From Phallusia mammillata (taxonomy: Eukaryota; Chordata; Ascidiacea; Phlebobranchia; Ascidiidae), in the NCBI GenBank assembly GCA_003260075.1, contig QLIY01000816.1, positions 1 through 64,000 of the forward strand: 64,000 nt of DNA. The letters are read 5' to 3'. Every line of letters starts with the position of its first letter. Position 1 is the first letter of the stretch. The notes under the pieces are model-generated. The model saw only the letters and a list, made by a program, of their open reading frames with translations, had not been told where the DNA came from and made no database searches. Position numbers and translations under genes: made by a program. This document shows positions 13,079 to 23,890 of the stretch, one piece after another.

Positions 13079-13509
13079 CTGAAAGTAAGCTTAAAAGTTG
13101 ATAAGACTGTCAGCTGTAAGTACGCTACTTTATTAAGTGCACTGTCAAGTTTGTCCTACTACATTAGCAAAAGCTTTGCGATATGCCAAAACCCAGATTA
13201 TTTTCCCCAAGTGTATTCGCCACTCACGCAGTCACTCGAACAAAGTATAAGGGTCACACAACAGTGAAATGCGGTAAGACGCAAGCAAGCGTATCAATAA
13301 TTAGTCATGCGTGAATTAATATGAGCAACACTAACGGTACGGTTACGGCAATAGATATTCCGGTATCAAAAACAAATCAACAAAAACAAAACACTAATTT
13401 ACTAAAAAACATGAAAAAATGTAAGTGCTCCAACAGTTGTTACTATAGAACTAAATTAAACCGTTCCACCATTTGCACAAGAAAATCCGTAAATATTAAA
13501 CAGTTAGAC

Positions 13510-14041
13510 CAGTGGTTCCCAAACTTTATCTACTCGCGTACCATTTTTTTGGTTCATGCAGCGTTCTCGTACCACCTACAATCATGTTAGAATTTAATGA
13601 ATAAAAATGTTACTAAACTTTACTAACTAACTTTACCTTAGTAACTTTGGCCTTCAGTAACCAAAGGCTCGTAAATATTAAACAAAACTTAGTCAAACTT
13701 TTACCGCCCTCGCTACAGTGCTACTGTCAACACAACTAGTAGCTTATTACAAAAACTGACTTTAAGGACTTATTACGTCGTAATAACAGATTCATTACGT
13801 CATAATAAATCTATTTCGTCACAAAGAAACCTTGCTTAACAGTTCAATGCGGCAATACACCAATGAATTAGAATTTAGTAGGAAATATAGTGTGAAATTT
13901 CACGCTCTACGTAATTTGTGTGAATTAAAACTTGTGTGAAATAAAGATCGCTTTGTGTGAACTTAATAAGTTGCTCGCGTACCACCTTGGAGACCTTCGC
14001 GTACCACTAGTGGTACGCGTACCATAGTTTGGGAACCACTG
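13510..14041. mobile_element. Non-autonomous hAT element
   Basis: Perfect 16-bp inverted ends, CAGTGGTTCCCAAACT and AGTTTGGGAACCACTG, with an identical 8-bp target duplication AGTTAGAC (13502-13509 and 14042-14049). A GCGTACCAC phrase recurs near both ends. 532 bp, non-coding. Confidence 0.92.
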
Positions 14042-15467
14042 AGTTAGACTATGTTTTATGCTCATGCAGTCTTTAAGCGGCTGTTCTGCTGAAACTCACT
14101 CAAAACAGTAATCCTCTGACGTAGCTGACTGTACTGGATTCATGACTAATTATACATTAACAGCAATCACGCAAGCGTCACTGTTCACTCGGCAATGCTA
14201 TATGACAAGTAAACATCAGTAGAAACATGAGTCTTAAACAAACATGTGTAGAGGGTTTGGTCATACAATATTTGAACACACCTTGGTCAAAATCTTATTC
14301 CTATTGCTTTCGGCGACCGAGCTTTTTTCCGAGTTAATAAAGATGAATAACCTAAAGTTGTAACTCGGGGCAGGGTTCCGGCTTAGGTTATTCCAAGAAA
14401 ATGGGGCTTGATTTGCGCTTAACTTTACACTCTGTGCCAGTATATTTTTGAAACAATTAACTAGCTAAGTAGCCAGTTGCTGGACCTGACCTAACGTCAA
14501 ATAGTCCCACAACGCAATTGTCAATTGTGTTCGTTGCCTTGGTATTCCTGATGTTTCGATATATAGACTTGTCAATCAAACTTTCGGGCCTAAACGGGCT
14601 TTTCTAAAACGATTCTGGTTCGGACCGGGTTTCGGGCTTGTACTTTCTGATTCGGGCCGGGTTCGGTTCATCTGCAACATTAACTCACTTTCTACTGTTT
14701 GATTAGGACTCAATAAATTCTGACGGTAACAATGGGTTTGTTCCAGCTGGCTTGCCATATGGTTGTCACACGATTTGATAAACTTCGTAGGTGTATCGGT
14801 AAACATTAGGAAGTGTGCGTGTAAACTAACAACCACATTGACGTGACAGCAGTTGTACGACATAATGTTTGCAAACTATAAAATTACAAAGCCTCAACTA
14901 CTTGCAACAGCAAAACCTAGCCTAGCTCTTGATTTTGTAAATTCAATACATATATTACATATATTCACTGACTTTGTGCTTGGCAAGCGAAATCAATTGC
15001 CAAGACTGGGACATGAGCTCATGTTTCAATAAATAATACAGGCCATCACGAACATACAAAGCCTATAGGCTGCGCTATGAGTAAGTTTAACTTCGAAATT
15101 GTTTTACCCATTACTCTTGCGTTAATTTATTGATCCTGAAGTTTTTGTTTGTTTAATTATATTTCGTGTAATGACCTTGGGTGTCAACATTTTTGTAAGT
15201 GGTATTTTGTGCCTGCTGATCTCAATAGTAAGAAAGCAGAGTGTTCTGGCATGCTGTTATTACCACATGGAAATATCAAGCAAATTGGCACGCGGTCGCA
15301 TAAAAGGTTGCCACCCCTGGTGTATATAGGCAGAAAACAATGTTTGGTACATGGTTTTGATTTTAAGACCATTGAATCACAAAAAATGAAAACAAGCGAA
15401 GTAACAATTTTAATTAGTAAAATCACCTCGCAGGGCTGCAGGGCCTGGTCTACACCAGCATACAAAG

Positions 15468-15557
<90 letters not shown>

Positions 15558-15649
15558 ATTTGTAACTTAAGCTACAAATCGGCCCAAATCCGAACCCAAA
15601 CTTGAAAGCCCAGCCCAAAATGAAACTCTAAAATGCCAATTTTATAATT
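14042..15649. other. Intergenic stretch without a recognised gene
   Basis: No splice-bounded coding exon was recognised. It contains CCCGAA/TTCGGG-rich dispersed sequence at about 14580-14680 and 15570-15625, and an 89-C run. The poly-proline and poly-glycine frames here are products of that run. Confidence 0.5.
15468..15556. other. 89-C run, probable assembly filler
   Basis: Same length as the run at 1825-1913. It is followed by CGATTTGTAACTTAAGC and CCCGAA-type dispersed repeat. Confidence 0.8.
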
Positions 15650-16338
15650 ACCTTTATGATCCAGGTGTTGTGACATAAATACCTGTGTTCACATGTATTA
15701 ACATATTCGGAAAAACTTTAGACAATACATCAATTTTGATCGCGCTGCTGTGATTGATACTTCAGTGTGTGGTAATGTCCAAGTATTTACATAGAATATG
15801 ACATGTGTGTACATATCCGCAGAAGCTCGGATTCCAGGATAATGTTTAACGAATGCTGGTATTAATCTTTTCATCAAGGTCGACGAGTCATTTTAAAAAT
15901 AAATATGCATATTTTTGGGTGCACCAAGCAAATAGATATTTATAATGAATTGATTTAATCTGTGTCCCCTTCAGGAACTTTTATGTTTTGGGTAAATTAC
16001 TTCTTATAATGTTTTGCAAGTATGCCACGACCGAAAAAACTTAAAAAATATACAGTGAGTAAGCTTACGCATTTTTTAAGTCTGAAAAAGTTTTCGCGTG
16101 CGAAGGTTGTTTACCGACTAATAATGAGCAAACGCGATTTTGGAGAACAAACTCGTTAAAGGCGCTTGCAGTACGCAGTCGTGTTTTATGGTTGTTTACA
16201 CACACAAGATGACCCAGCAAAATTGTCAATAATTAAACATGAAATTCTCTCGGAAAGCCACGACATGCAGTAACCCCGTGCCAATGTTTTACGATATATT
16301 TTAAGTAACCAACGCTTAAGATAACAGTTTGGGTAGCG

Positions 16339-16346
16339 TATAAAAG
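16339..16346 (+). promoter_or_regulatory. Candidate TATA box of esterase copy 1
   Basis: TATAAAAG inside AGCGTATAAAAGCCGAAATG, 473 bp upstream of the chosen ATG. The same sequence is kept in the other copy at 23427. A conserved TTTTTCTGACAG-like acceptor just before the start codon hints at an intron or trans-splice site in the 5' leader. Confidence 0.4.
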
Positions 16347-16811
16347 CCGAAATGCCTGTTCTGGATGCCTGAGAGCTAAACCGTATTTGTTACCCGAATC
16401 ATGTCTGGCTTTAAGATCTGTCAGAATTTGATATTGGAGGTTCAAATAGATGATATTTGACACGTTGCCGCCAGGTGATAATAGTAAATTTAAGTTTCAA
16501 AGTTGTACTGGCTTAAACCGTGCAGAAAATAAAGCAAACCCTTGAAGACTATGTGTCTTAAGATAATTCGAAAGTGTATTTTTGCATGATTGTTTTGTCG
16601 GATGGATTGGATTTTGCAAAGGCACGAAAACGTTGTTTTGTGTGTACTTTTTACGTAAGCCTTGTAGTTTGTTTTGATAGCTTTGATTCATCAGGGACTT
16701 GATCAAAACCTTGCACATCCTAAAAAGGTGATATTTAAACTCAACGAAGATTTATAATGCGCATTTTTCTGACAGCGAACTGGAAGTAGTTTGCAAATGC
16801 AGTTTGGCGCA

Positions 16812-19800
16812 ATGATAGGTGTGTATACGACCGTAGTTTTTTTATTTGCGGTCGTTAATGGAGCTGCAGTGGTAAACAAGGTTCAAACTGAAGATTATGA
16901 TTTCGATTGGTATCTAGCCAAAGCGAAAGTGCTAGATGAGGCAATCTACAAGCACACAGAGGCCGAGTACTTTCCCAGAACAAAAGAGCTAAAAGCAGCT
17001 AGGGCGTTTCCCGAAGTGGTAACAAGCAGCGGTACTGTGATTGGTCGAAGTGTGGACCAATCACACGCGTTCTACAGCATTCCGTACGGCACAGTACCAC
17101 AAAGGTGTGTAGTTATGTCGTTGATGAAACTTTTCTCATAAACAGTGGGAAGGCCCTTGGCGCGTTACGCATTGTTTGTTTGCTTTTGGTAAACTGTTCC
17201 AGTAACCAATCCAGTACAACTTCCTCGCACGCATAAAGTTTAAGGTCGACCATAAAACTTAATTTTGTATGCAGTGCACAAGTTTACCTGGTACGTACTA
17301 TAATGTTCCAGTACAAACCGTTTTTAGCATATAATACATTAACAATTCACCAAGAACTACAAAGGGCGTAAAGCAAATATTCTCAAACGTTTTTACTCCA
17401 CCACATTCTGATCTTCCAATACAAACAATTAATAGCGTACAAAACATTTGCAGTTCACCAGGGACACAAAAAAAAAAACGTGAAGAAAGTATTCTCAAAC
17501 GTTTTACTCCACCACCTAATTTTACAACAGTTTTTTACTCGGTGAAATATATACGCACACTTACTTTAAAGTTTGAAGTGAGTTGCCACTACATTGGGTG
17601 AGGTCGTGTTATTTGCATCATATTGACATACAAATGCACGTATCACCCAAACGTTTGAAGGACCGAAATTATCAAAAGTGTGTTTAGCACACCTTTCAGT
17701 TAACCAAGATTCTAAAAACAAAAAAATAAATCGTTTTTTCCCCAGATACATGCCTCCACAACCAGTCACAAATCAAGGTAATATCAATGCGTCGGAGCCC
17801 GATTATTTGAGATGTTTCGAAGGCCGAGCAACCTGCAACGACGACGGCAATTGCAACAAAAACGTAACATAATCTTAGTCTTAAAATTATTTAAAATTAA
17901 CTGCTATAAACAAATACGAATTTTTCAACATTTTTAGATTCTTATTGGAATAGAATTTATTTTAGAGCACTGTTTTGATGACTGTACTACAGAACAATAC
18001 TTTACATCAGTTTTTCCCAACCAGGAGGGAATTCCCCACTAGGGGGGAGTTTTGTAATTTGTAAACCATAGGAAACTGCTGCCAGACTTTTTCCAGTAAA
18101 TTTTTTGACAGTGTAGGGGGGAATTTCTGTCACAATATTAATCTTTTACTGGTTGTCTGTGCTATGTGTTATTGCTGTATTTGCCATATATGAGCTGAGA
18201 ATAAGAAAGTTCTCGTATAATCGATTTAAGACAGCAATAATTTATGTTCTAAGAATTTCATCAAAATTGTTAATATTTTAGCAAACTGAATTTGAAGGGG
18301 AGGGATTAGATTTGAATATCGACTAAAAGGGTGCTCAGGACAAAAAAGGTTGGGAGCCACTGCTTTAGATGAGTTAATTAGTAACCAGTTGATAAGTGGG
18401 CTCATCCCTATTCTTTTAAAGTACACGTCCCAAAACTCGACTTAAACACCACCCTACATATATCATTGCGTACACTTTTGTTACCAATTTACTTTTATGC
18501 TGGCTTTGGTGCAGAGTTTTCAGTATCTTGTGTATTACATGTGCATTATATTCATTTGCAGTACAATGAGGAATGCTTGGTTTTGAACGTGTTTGTTCCT
18601 GCCGCTGTGGATTTAACCAATCCTTCGTCAAGTAAACTTCCCGTGATGTTCTGGATACACGGTGGAGCGTTTTTTGCGGGTTCGGGGACTTCTGGTGGTT
18701 ACGATGGAACATTGTTTTGCAATACCACGAATACCATAATGGTGGCAATTAACTATAGACTGGGTAAGAAAGTTTTAAAATAAAAACTTTCTTCGACTTT
18801 TTTAGACCGGTCACAAATTTGACTTGACATAAATCTTTATGTTCTCATGGGACTAGATGTAAAATTAGGTAATCTGACAAACATGTAAAGAAATGCTGCA
18901 AAAATGTTTACATCTTTGACCATGTCTTCATGTTGATGGTGCATCGAAAACAGGCATCATTTTTGGCTTGCAGATGCACTTGGTTTTTTGGTTCACGAGG
19001 AGGGTGGAACGAAGTTTGAAGGAAACCAGGGTTTGAAAGACCAACAACTTGCCATGCAATGGGTACAAGACAACATTGAAAACTTCGGGGGAGACAAAAA
19101 CGAAGTAATTATAAAGTTATCATAAAATCTGTTTCTCGTAAAGTTGCTCGAACGATTTGTTCTCATAGTAACTTAAGTAATGATCATAGATGGAACAGTT
19201 ATTTTCTTCATTTAGTTTATGTGCGAGATAACACTTTTGATCTAGTTTGGTGATTCTCAACCGGTCCTACGCGTATCGCTAGTGGTGCGCCAGAGCTTTT
19301 CAATAGCTTTACGTTGTACTTGAATCAAGCCAACTCGGGAATCGTATATCAACTGACCCAACTTATCAGCCTGGATGTGGGGAAATTTCAAAAATTTATA
19401 TTTCGCCTTACAGACAGACATCCTCAGTTTCTTATTTAAATAGAGATTCCATATATTACTCGTGTCATGGACGTACTTTGGGAATTGCCAACCATTTTTT
19501 TTTAATATATATACTAGTCAGGAAGAATAGCCGTCTCTCTTGGTCTACCCATCTCCCAATAAACACAGTTTAGGTGGTACGTATCGATAAAAAAATGTCG
19601 TTAATCGTGTGCGATCAGTATAAGGTTGAAAAACACTGGTCTAGCTCAGCCGCCAAAAACATTATCGTAGGCAAACGGTCCGACTAATGGTTGTTGTCCG
19701 TAGGTGACTATATTTGGCAACAGTGCCGGGGCACAGTCCGTGATGATGCATCTCATCTCTGACATCAGTAAACCGATGTTCAAACGAGCATTAATGCAAA

Positions 19801-22046
19801 GCAACCCAGCAGTTTTCTATTACTATACTCCTGAAGAGGCGAAATGGATTACAGAAATCCTAGCTGAGACTTTGAGGTGTAACACTTCAGTCGAAACAAC
19901 AACCGAATGTCTACTGTAAGTAAAGTTTTTGCTGGTTAAATAAAAAACGATTTGTAAATCTGGATGTTAGGCTGAAAAGGTACCTGTGCTCATTGAGTGC
20001 TAAATTGTGATGTAACTTTAAATCATTGGTGTACAAGCTACCAGTGAAAAACGACTTTGGAAACACAACCAACTTTTTCGACCTCTGGAGCTAGGCTTCT
20101 TGCAAACTTTTTTGAAAGTTGTTTTCAACAAAAACCTTTATCAATGTACAAACATGGTGATTTTTTTGTTTCGGACCAACCATTCAGTTCATAAGGAACA
20201 ACAAACATTCTAATGGTTTACATAAACAAAATTTTCGGAAATTAATACCTTGTCGTTTCAGTGGAAGAAAACCAGAGCAAATCGTCAACGTGCGACCAAT
20301 AGTAATGGCCACTGCGCTTTCTACAAGGGATATTTACAGCATGGTAGAGCCTTACAGGCCAGTGATAGACGGGAAGGAGTTTACAGACCAGCCACTTAAC
20401 CTTTTCCGGGATGGCAAGTGGCAAAGTGACAAAGAAATTTTGATTGGAACGCAAACAGACGAGCTAGGATATATCGACACACTTTTTCTAAACCGGTCAC
20501 TGCCATCCATTTTGTATACGGTTCGTAGAGTTATATTTTTTACTCATCGTCGCTAAAGCGTTTGAAACACTGTCTCTATCGATAGACCCTTAATACTGTG
20601 TTGCTGGGAGACTACTACGGGAACCTCATAGCTGATGCTTACAGGGAGCTTGACAATTTGGGTCTTCGAGATAACTACGCTCCGACAGTTGCGGACGAGA
20701 TTGCTGACATGTTCTTTGACTGCCCGACTCGAGCCCTGGCCAGGTGATGACTGATGACGTTTGCTTCCACAACATTTTCTCATTTGGCAATATCTGCCAG
20801 CGGCAAAAAACTGTTAATCATTTAAGTGTGAGATCACTCAGTAACTATTCTCAAAAACCGAAGTTTTTACGAAGTTTAAAACGTTCGCTTTCATTTTTTA
20901 CAAAGGTTTATTTCTGAGACTTCGAGCTTTCATGCGCCGCCTCCGGTTTACCTTTACGCTAATTCACACGGAACAAATGAAGAGGGATGCACAGAAGAAG
21001 GATATCAAAATGGAATTTGTGGACTTGCTGAGCACGGAGCAGAAAATTACTTTGTTTTTGGAAATGGGTACAACTGAATGCTACGTGTCTTAATTGTATG
21101 ACTGACGTGAATCTATAAAACATATAAGCCTGTACAGAGTTAATTGCTGGACTTTGAACTGGTAAAATAATGAGACCTCATAAACCTGCAATTTTCCAAT
21201 AAATTACTCTTCAACATGTTGTCACAGAGCCGATTATACGGCAGACGACGAGCCCCCCCCCCTCAGATGTTCAGCGATTACTGGGGAGCATTTGCCTACA
21301 GCGGTCATCCTTCCACTGATGTCAATGTGTGGCCGCCATACATCCCACAGACACAGGTAAGTGTAAATACCTTGTGAATAGCATTATGTAACAGGGATCG
21401 ACTTTAAGTTTGGCATGTGGTTTGTAAATGTATTCTTTAGCTCTTGGAAATGTAACACGTGTAGTTAATATGAGCCGAATTCTAAATAGTTTGTTTGCTT
21501 TAGCGTCTACGTACTTATAACGAGAAGAAATGAAACCAATTATAGGAAAAGTTTGGAATCCGTTGGCTTAAACTTACACCTCTAATATCAGGCACAGTCA
21601 CCGGTTGCCGTTGCGGTGAGAATCACTTTTGACAGAGTCAAGAAACTGTCGTCCTGTTCTTATGTTATCTAAACATCTAATCGCGAGACGCTGTAATTTA
21701 TGAACAGGGAGGAGGCTCGATTAGTAGTTGGTCCAACCTCCGCATAGAGGCGCCCGCGAGCATTGTGCAAACCGACTACCGCAAGGAATATTGTGACTTT
21801 TGGGATTCGATTGGATTCTATGTCAACATAACAACAACAACTCCGAATCCGGAATCGTCAACTCCGAATCCGGAAACGTCTGCTCCGGATCCGGAAACGA
21901 CAACTCCGAATCCAGAGTCTTCAACCGAAATGACGACGACTCCCTCTATTGAAGACACTGAACCGACCACTTCTTCTGTCAATTGCGTATCAGCATTTGC
22001 ATGGAACCTACTATTGACAATAATTGTGTTCGGAAATATTTGGTAA
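16812..22046 (+). CDS. GPI-anchor-like carboxylesterase, tandem copy 1
   Basis: Type-B carboxylesterase of about 667 codons. Exons: 16812-17104, 17746-17863, 18562-18763, 18974-19104, 19704-19915, 20262-20520, 20586-20743, 20906-21067, 21228-21356, 21708-22046. The ATG at 16812 is chosen because it is shared with copy 2; another lies in frame at 16797. Visible: a signal peptide (MIGVYTTVVFLFAVV), oxyanion-hole HGGAF near residue 170, nucleophile GNSAG (Ser about 255), acid TDE (about 386), CPTR, and histidine in AEHGAENYFVFG (about 501). So the whole catalytic triad is present. After NIT comes a stalk with repeated PNPE/PDPE units rich in Thr and Ser, then CVSAFAWNLLLTIIVFGNIW and stop. This short hydrophobic tail without basic residues fits a GPI-anchor signal. 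Exon 9 is damaged by a ten-C run that shifts the frame by two; copy 2 shows the intact version. A secreted surface ester hydrolase is inferred. Confidence 0.9.
18008..18362. mobile_element. hAT element in esterase copy 1, absent from copy 2
   Basis: Starts CAGTTTTTCCCAACCAGG and ends GGTTGGGAGCCACTG. Flanks CTTTACAT (18000-18007) and CTTTAGAT (18363-18370) are a 7/8 target duplication. The matching place in copy 2, near 25030, reads straight through (CAATACTATTAGATAAATT), so this insertion followed the duplication or was lost there. Confidence 0.85.
19248..19638. mobile_element. hAT element in intron 4 of esterase copy 1
   Basis: Begins TGGTGATTCTCAACC and ends GGTTGAAAAACACTG, with imperfect flanks (ATCTAGTT/GTCTAGCT). 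A diverged orthologue lies in copy 2 at about 25864-26341, so it predates the tandem duplication. Confidence 0.7.
21253..21262. other. Ten-C run inside esterase exon 9
   Basis: Replaces coding sequence. Copy 2 reads GACGACCAACTCGTGGTTCAG where this copy reads GACGACGAG, ten C, TCAG. The length differs by two bases, breaking the frame in an otherwise intact gene. Confidence 0.85.
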
Positions 22047-22247
22047 CCAACAAACCGTCGGTATTTGTACATTGTTGTAAAAGTAAACATAATTTAAACA
22101 ACTTTGGCACTATCTCACAAAAATTACTGTGTATATGCAATTTATGTCGTCGTTTTTGTTTGTCAACAATTTGTTTCCTCGGAGATACGCAAATGTGTTT
22201 TTGATGTGCAACAAGCCCATAGCATCCGTCGTCTACATTGTTTTAAG

Positions 22248-22253
22248 AATAAA
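22248..22253 (+). terminator. Candidate polyadenylation signal of esterase copy 1
   Basis: AATAAA about 200 bp after the stop codon, in GTTTTAAGAATAAACTGTC. Copy 2 has AATAGA at the same place (near 29335), a weaker hexamer. Confidence 0.45.
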
Positions 22254-23426
22254 CTGTCATAGTGCCACAAGTTGCCATTAAAATTGCCGACCATTTGTAC
22301 TTGGCAAAATGCTTTGGAAGGATCACTGACAAGTGTTTGGGAAAATTGAAAATTTTAAATTGCAATAGATAATATTTTTGCTTAGTTGCTAATCAAAATG
22401 GTTTGCCGTGCACAAACACTATCGCAAAATCAACAAACCTGGTGCAGCACGATTTAGTCAACAAATTAACATGAGTGAGGTTAGCATACAACAGAATACA
22501 AACACATGTAATTATTGCTGTTCTTTTGCCGACAAAGAGTAAACGTGTCTGTAATTGAAGTAGAGACCATAAGTTTATGTGGTGGAATAGATTGCTCTAC
22601 ACAAAATTGGGATGTACGCATAATATAAGGCATATACAAGGCTGACTGAGGCAAGGTGTACGATTTTCATCAAAAATAAAATGACACAACTTAATGCCAA
22701 AATAACGTTTTTGCACGGTGGCAATTGGATTGATAAAAGTGTGAATAAAAGGGTTAAGATTATATTTATCATCCAGGTGTAAAACTTCAGACGACTTGTT
22801 TATCCATCAAACATAATCGCGCTGTGATTAAAACGTATGGCAATGTCCAAGTATTTACAAAAACACTACATGTGTGTATATATTCGCACAAGCTCGGTTT
22901 TGGTAATGTTTAACGAATGCTGGTAATATTGTTTTCATCAAGGTCGACGAGTAATTTTTCTGAAAAACAATTAAACATATTTTTCGTTGTACAACTTAAA
23001 ATATATATTTATATATAGCTGATTTAAACCGTTTCCTTCTCAAGACCTTTTTTATTTTGGTTAAATTACATTTTGAAATGTTTTGTAAGTATGCCATGAC
23101 CGCAAAAACTTAAAAATTATACAAAGATATTGATATACAGCAGTGACCCTACAAAAATTTTTAAGTCAGTGTAAGAAGTTTTTGCGTGCGAAGGCTGTTT
23201 ACTGACTAGTAATGAGCGAACGCAATTTTTAAGAACAAACTCGTTAAAGGCTCTTGCAGTTCGCAGTCGTGTTTTATAGTTGTTTACACACACAAGATTA
23301 CCCAGTAAAATTGTCAATAATTAAACATGAAATTCGCTCGGAAAGCCACGACATGCAGTAACCCCGTGCCAATGTTTTACGACATATTTGATGTAACTAA
23401 CGCTTAAGATAACAATTTTGGAAGCG

Positions 23427-23434
23427 TATAAAAG
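23427..23434 (+). promoter_or_regulatory. Candidate TATA box of esterase copy 2
   Basis: TATAAAAG in AGCGTATAAAAGCCGAAATG, 464 bp upstream of the start codon and conserved with copy 1 while the surrounding sequence has drifted. Confidence 0.4.
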
Positions 23435-23890
23435 CCGAAATGACTCTTTTGGATGCCTGAGAGATATACCGTATTTGTTAACCGATTCATGTCTGGCTCT
23501 GTAGGCTAAAATTTGATATAAGCGTTCAAACGCAGTGATATTAGGTACATTTAATCAGGTGATAGTAGTAAACTTAAGTTCCATTTAGAGTTGTACTGGC
23601 GTATACCGTGCAGAAAACAAAACAAACCCTTAAAGACTTCGCGTCTTAAGAAAATTCGGAAATGTTTTTCTACGTTATTATTATATTGGGTGGATTCAAT
23701 TGTGCGAAGGCACGTATATGTTGTTTTATGTGTAAACAAGCCTTGATTTTGATCTGTGTCGATGGCTTTGATTCATAGAGACTTGATCAAAACAACGTGC
23801 ATCCTAAGAGGATATTTTTACTTAGCGGAAATATATAACATCCATTTTTCTAGCAGGGAACAAGAAGTAGTGCAAATTCAGTGTGGCGCA

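Larger units (their letters stand above)
15650..22755 (+). repeat. Tandem segmental duplication, unit 1
   Basis: The block from about 15650 (ATCCAGGTGTTGTGACA) through the 3' flank at about 22755 matches 22760-30190 along its whole length: 5' flank, ten exons, introns and 3' flank. It contains the first plus-strand esterase. Boundaries are approximate and set where similarity to the second unit is lost. Confidence 0.8.

Noticed and set aside
15149-15618. Poly-proline and poly-glycine frames
   Set aside because: Both are translations of the 89-C run, which behaves like assembly filler.
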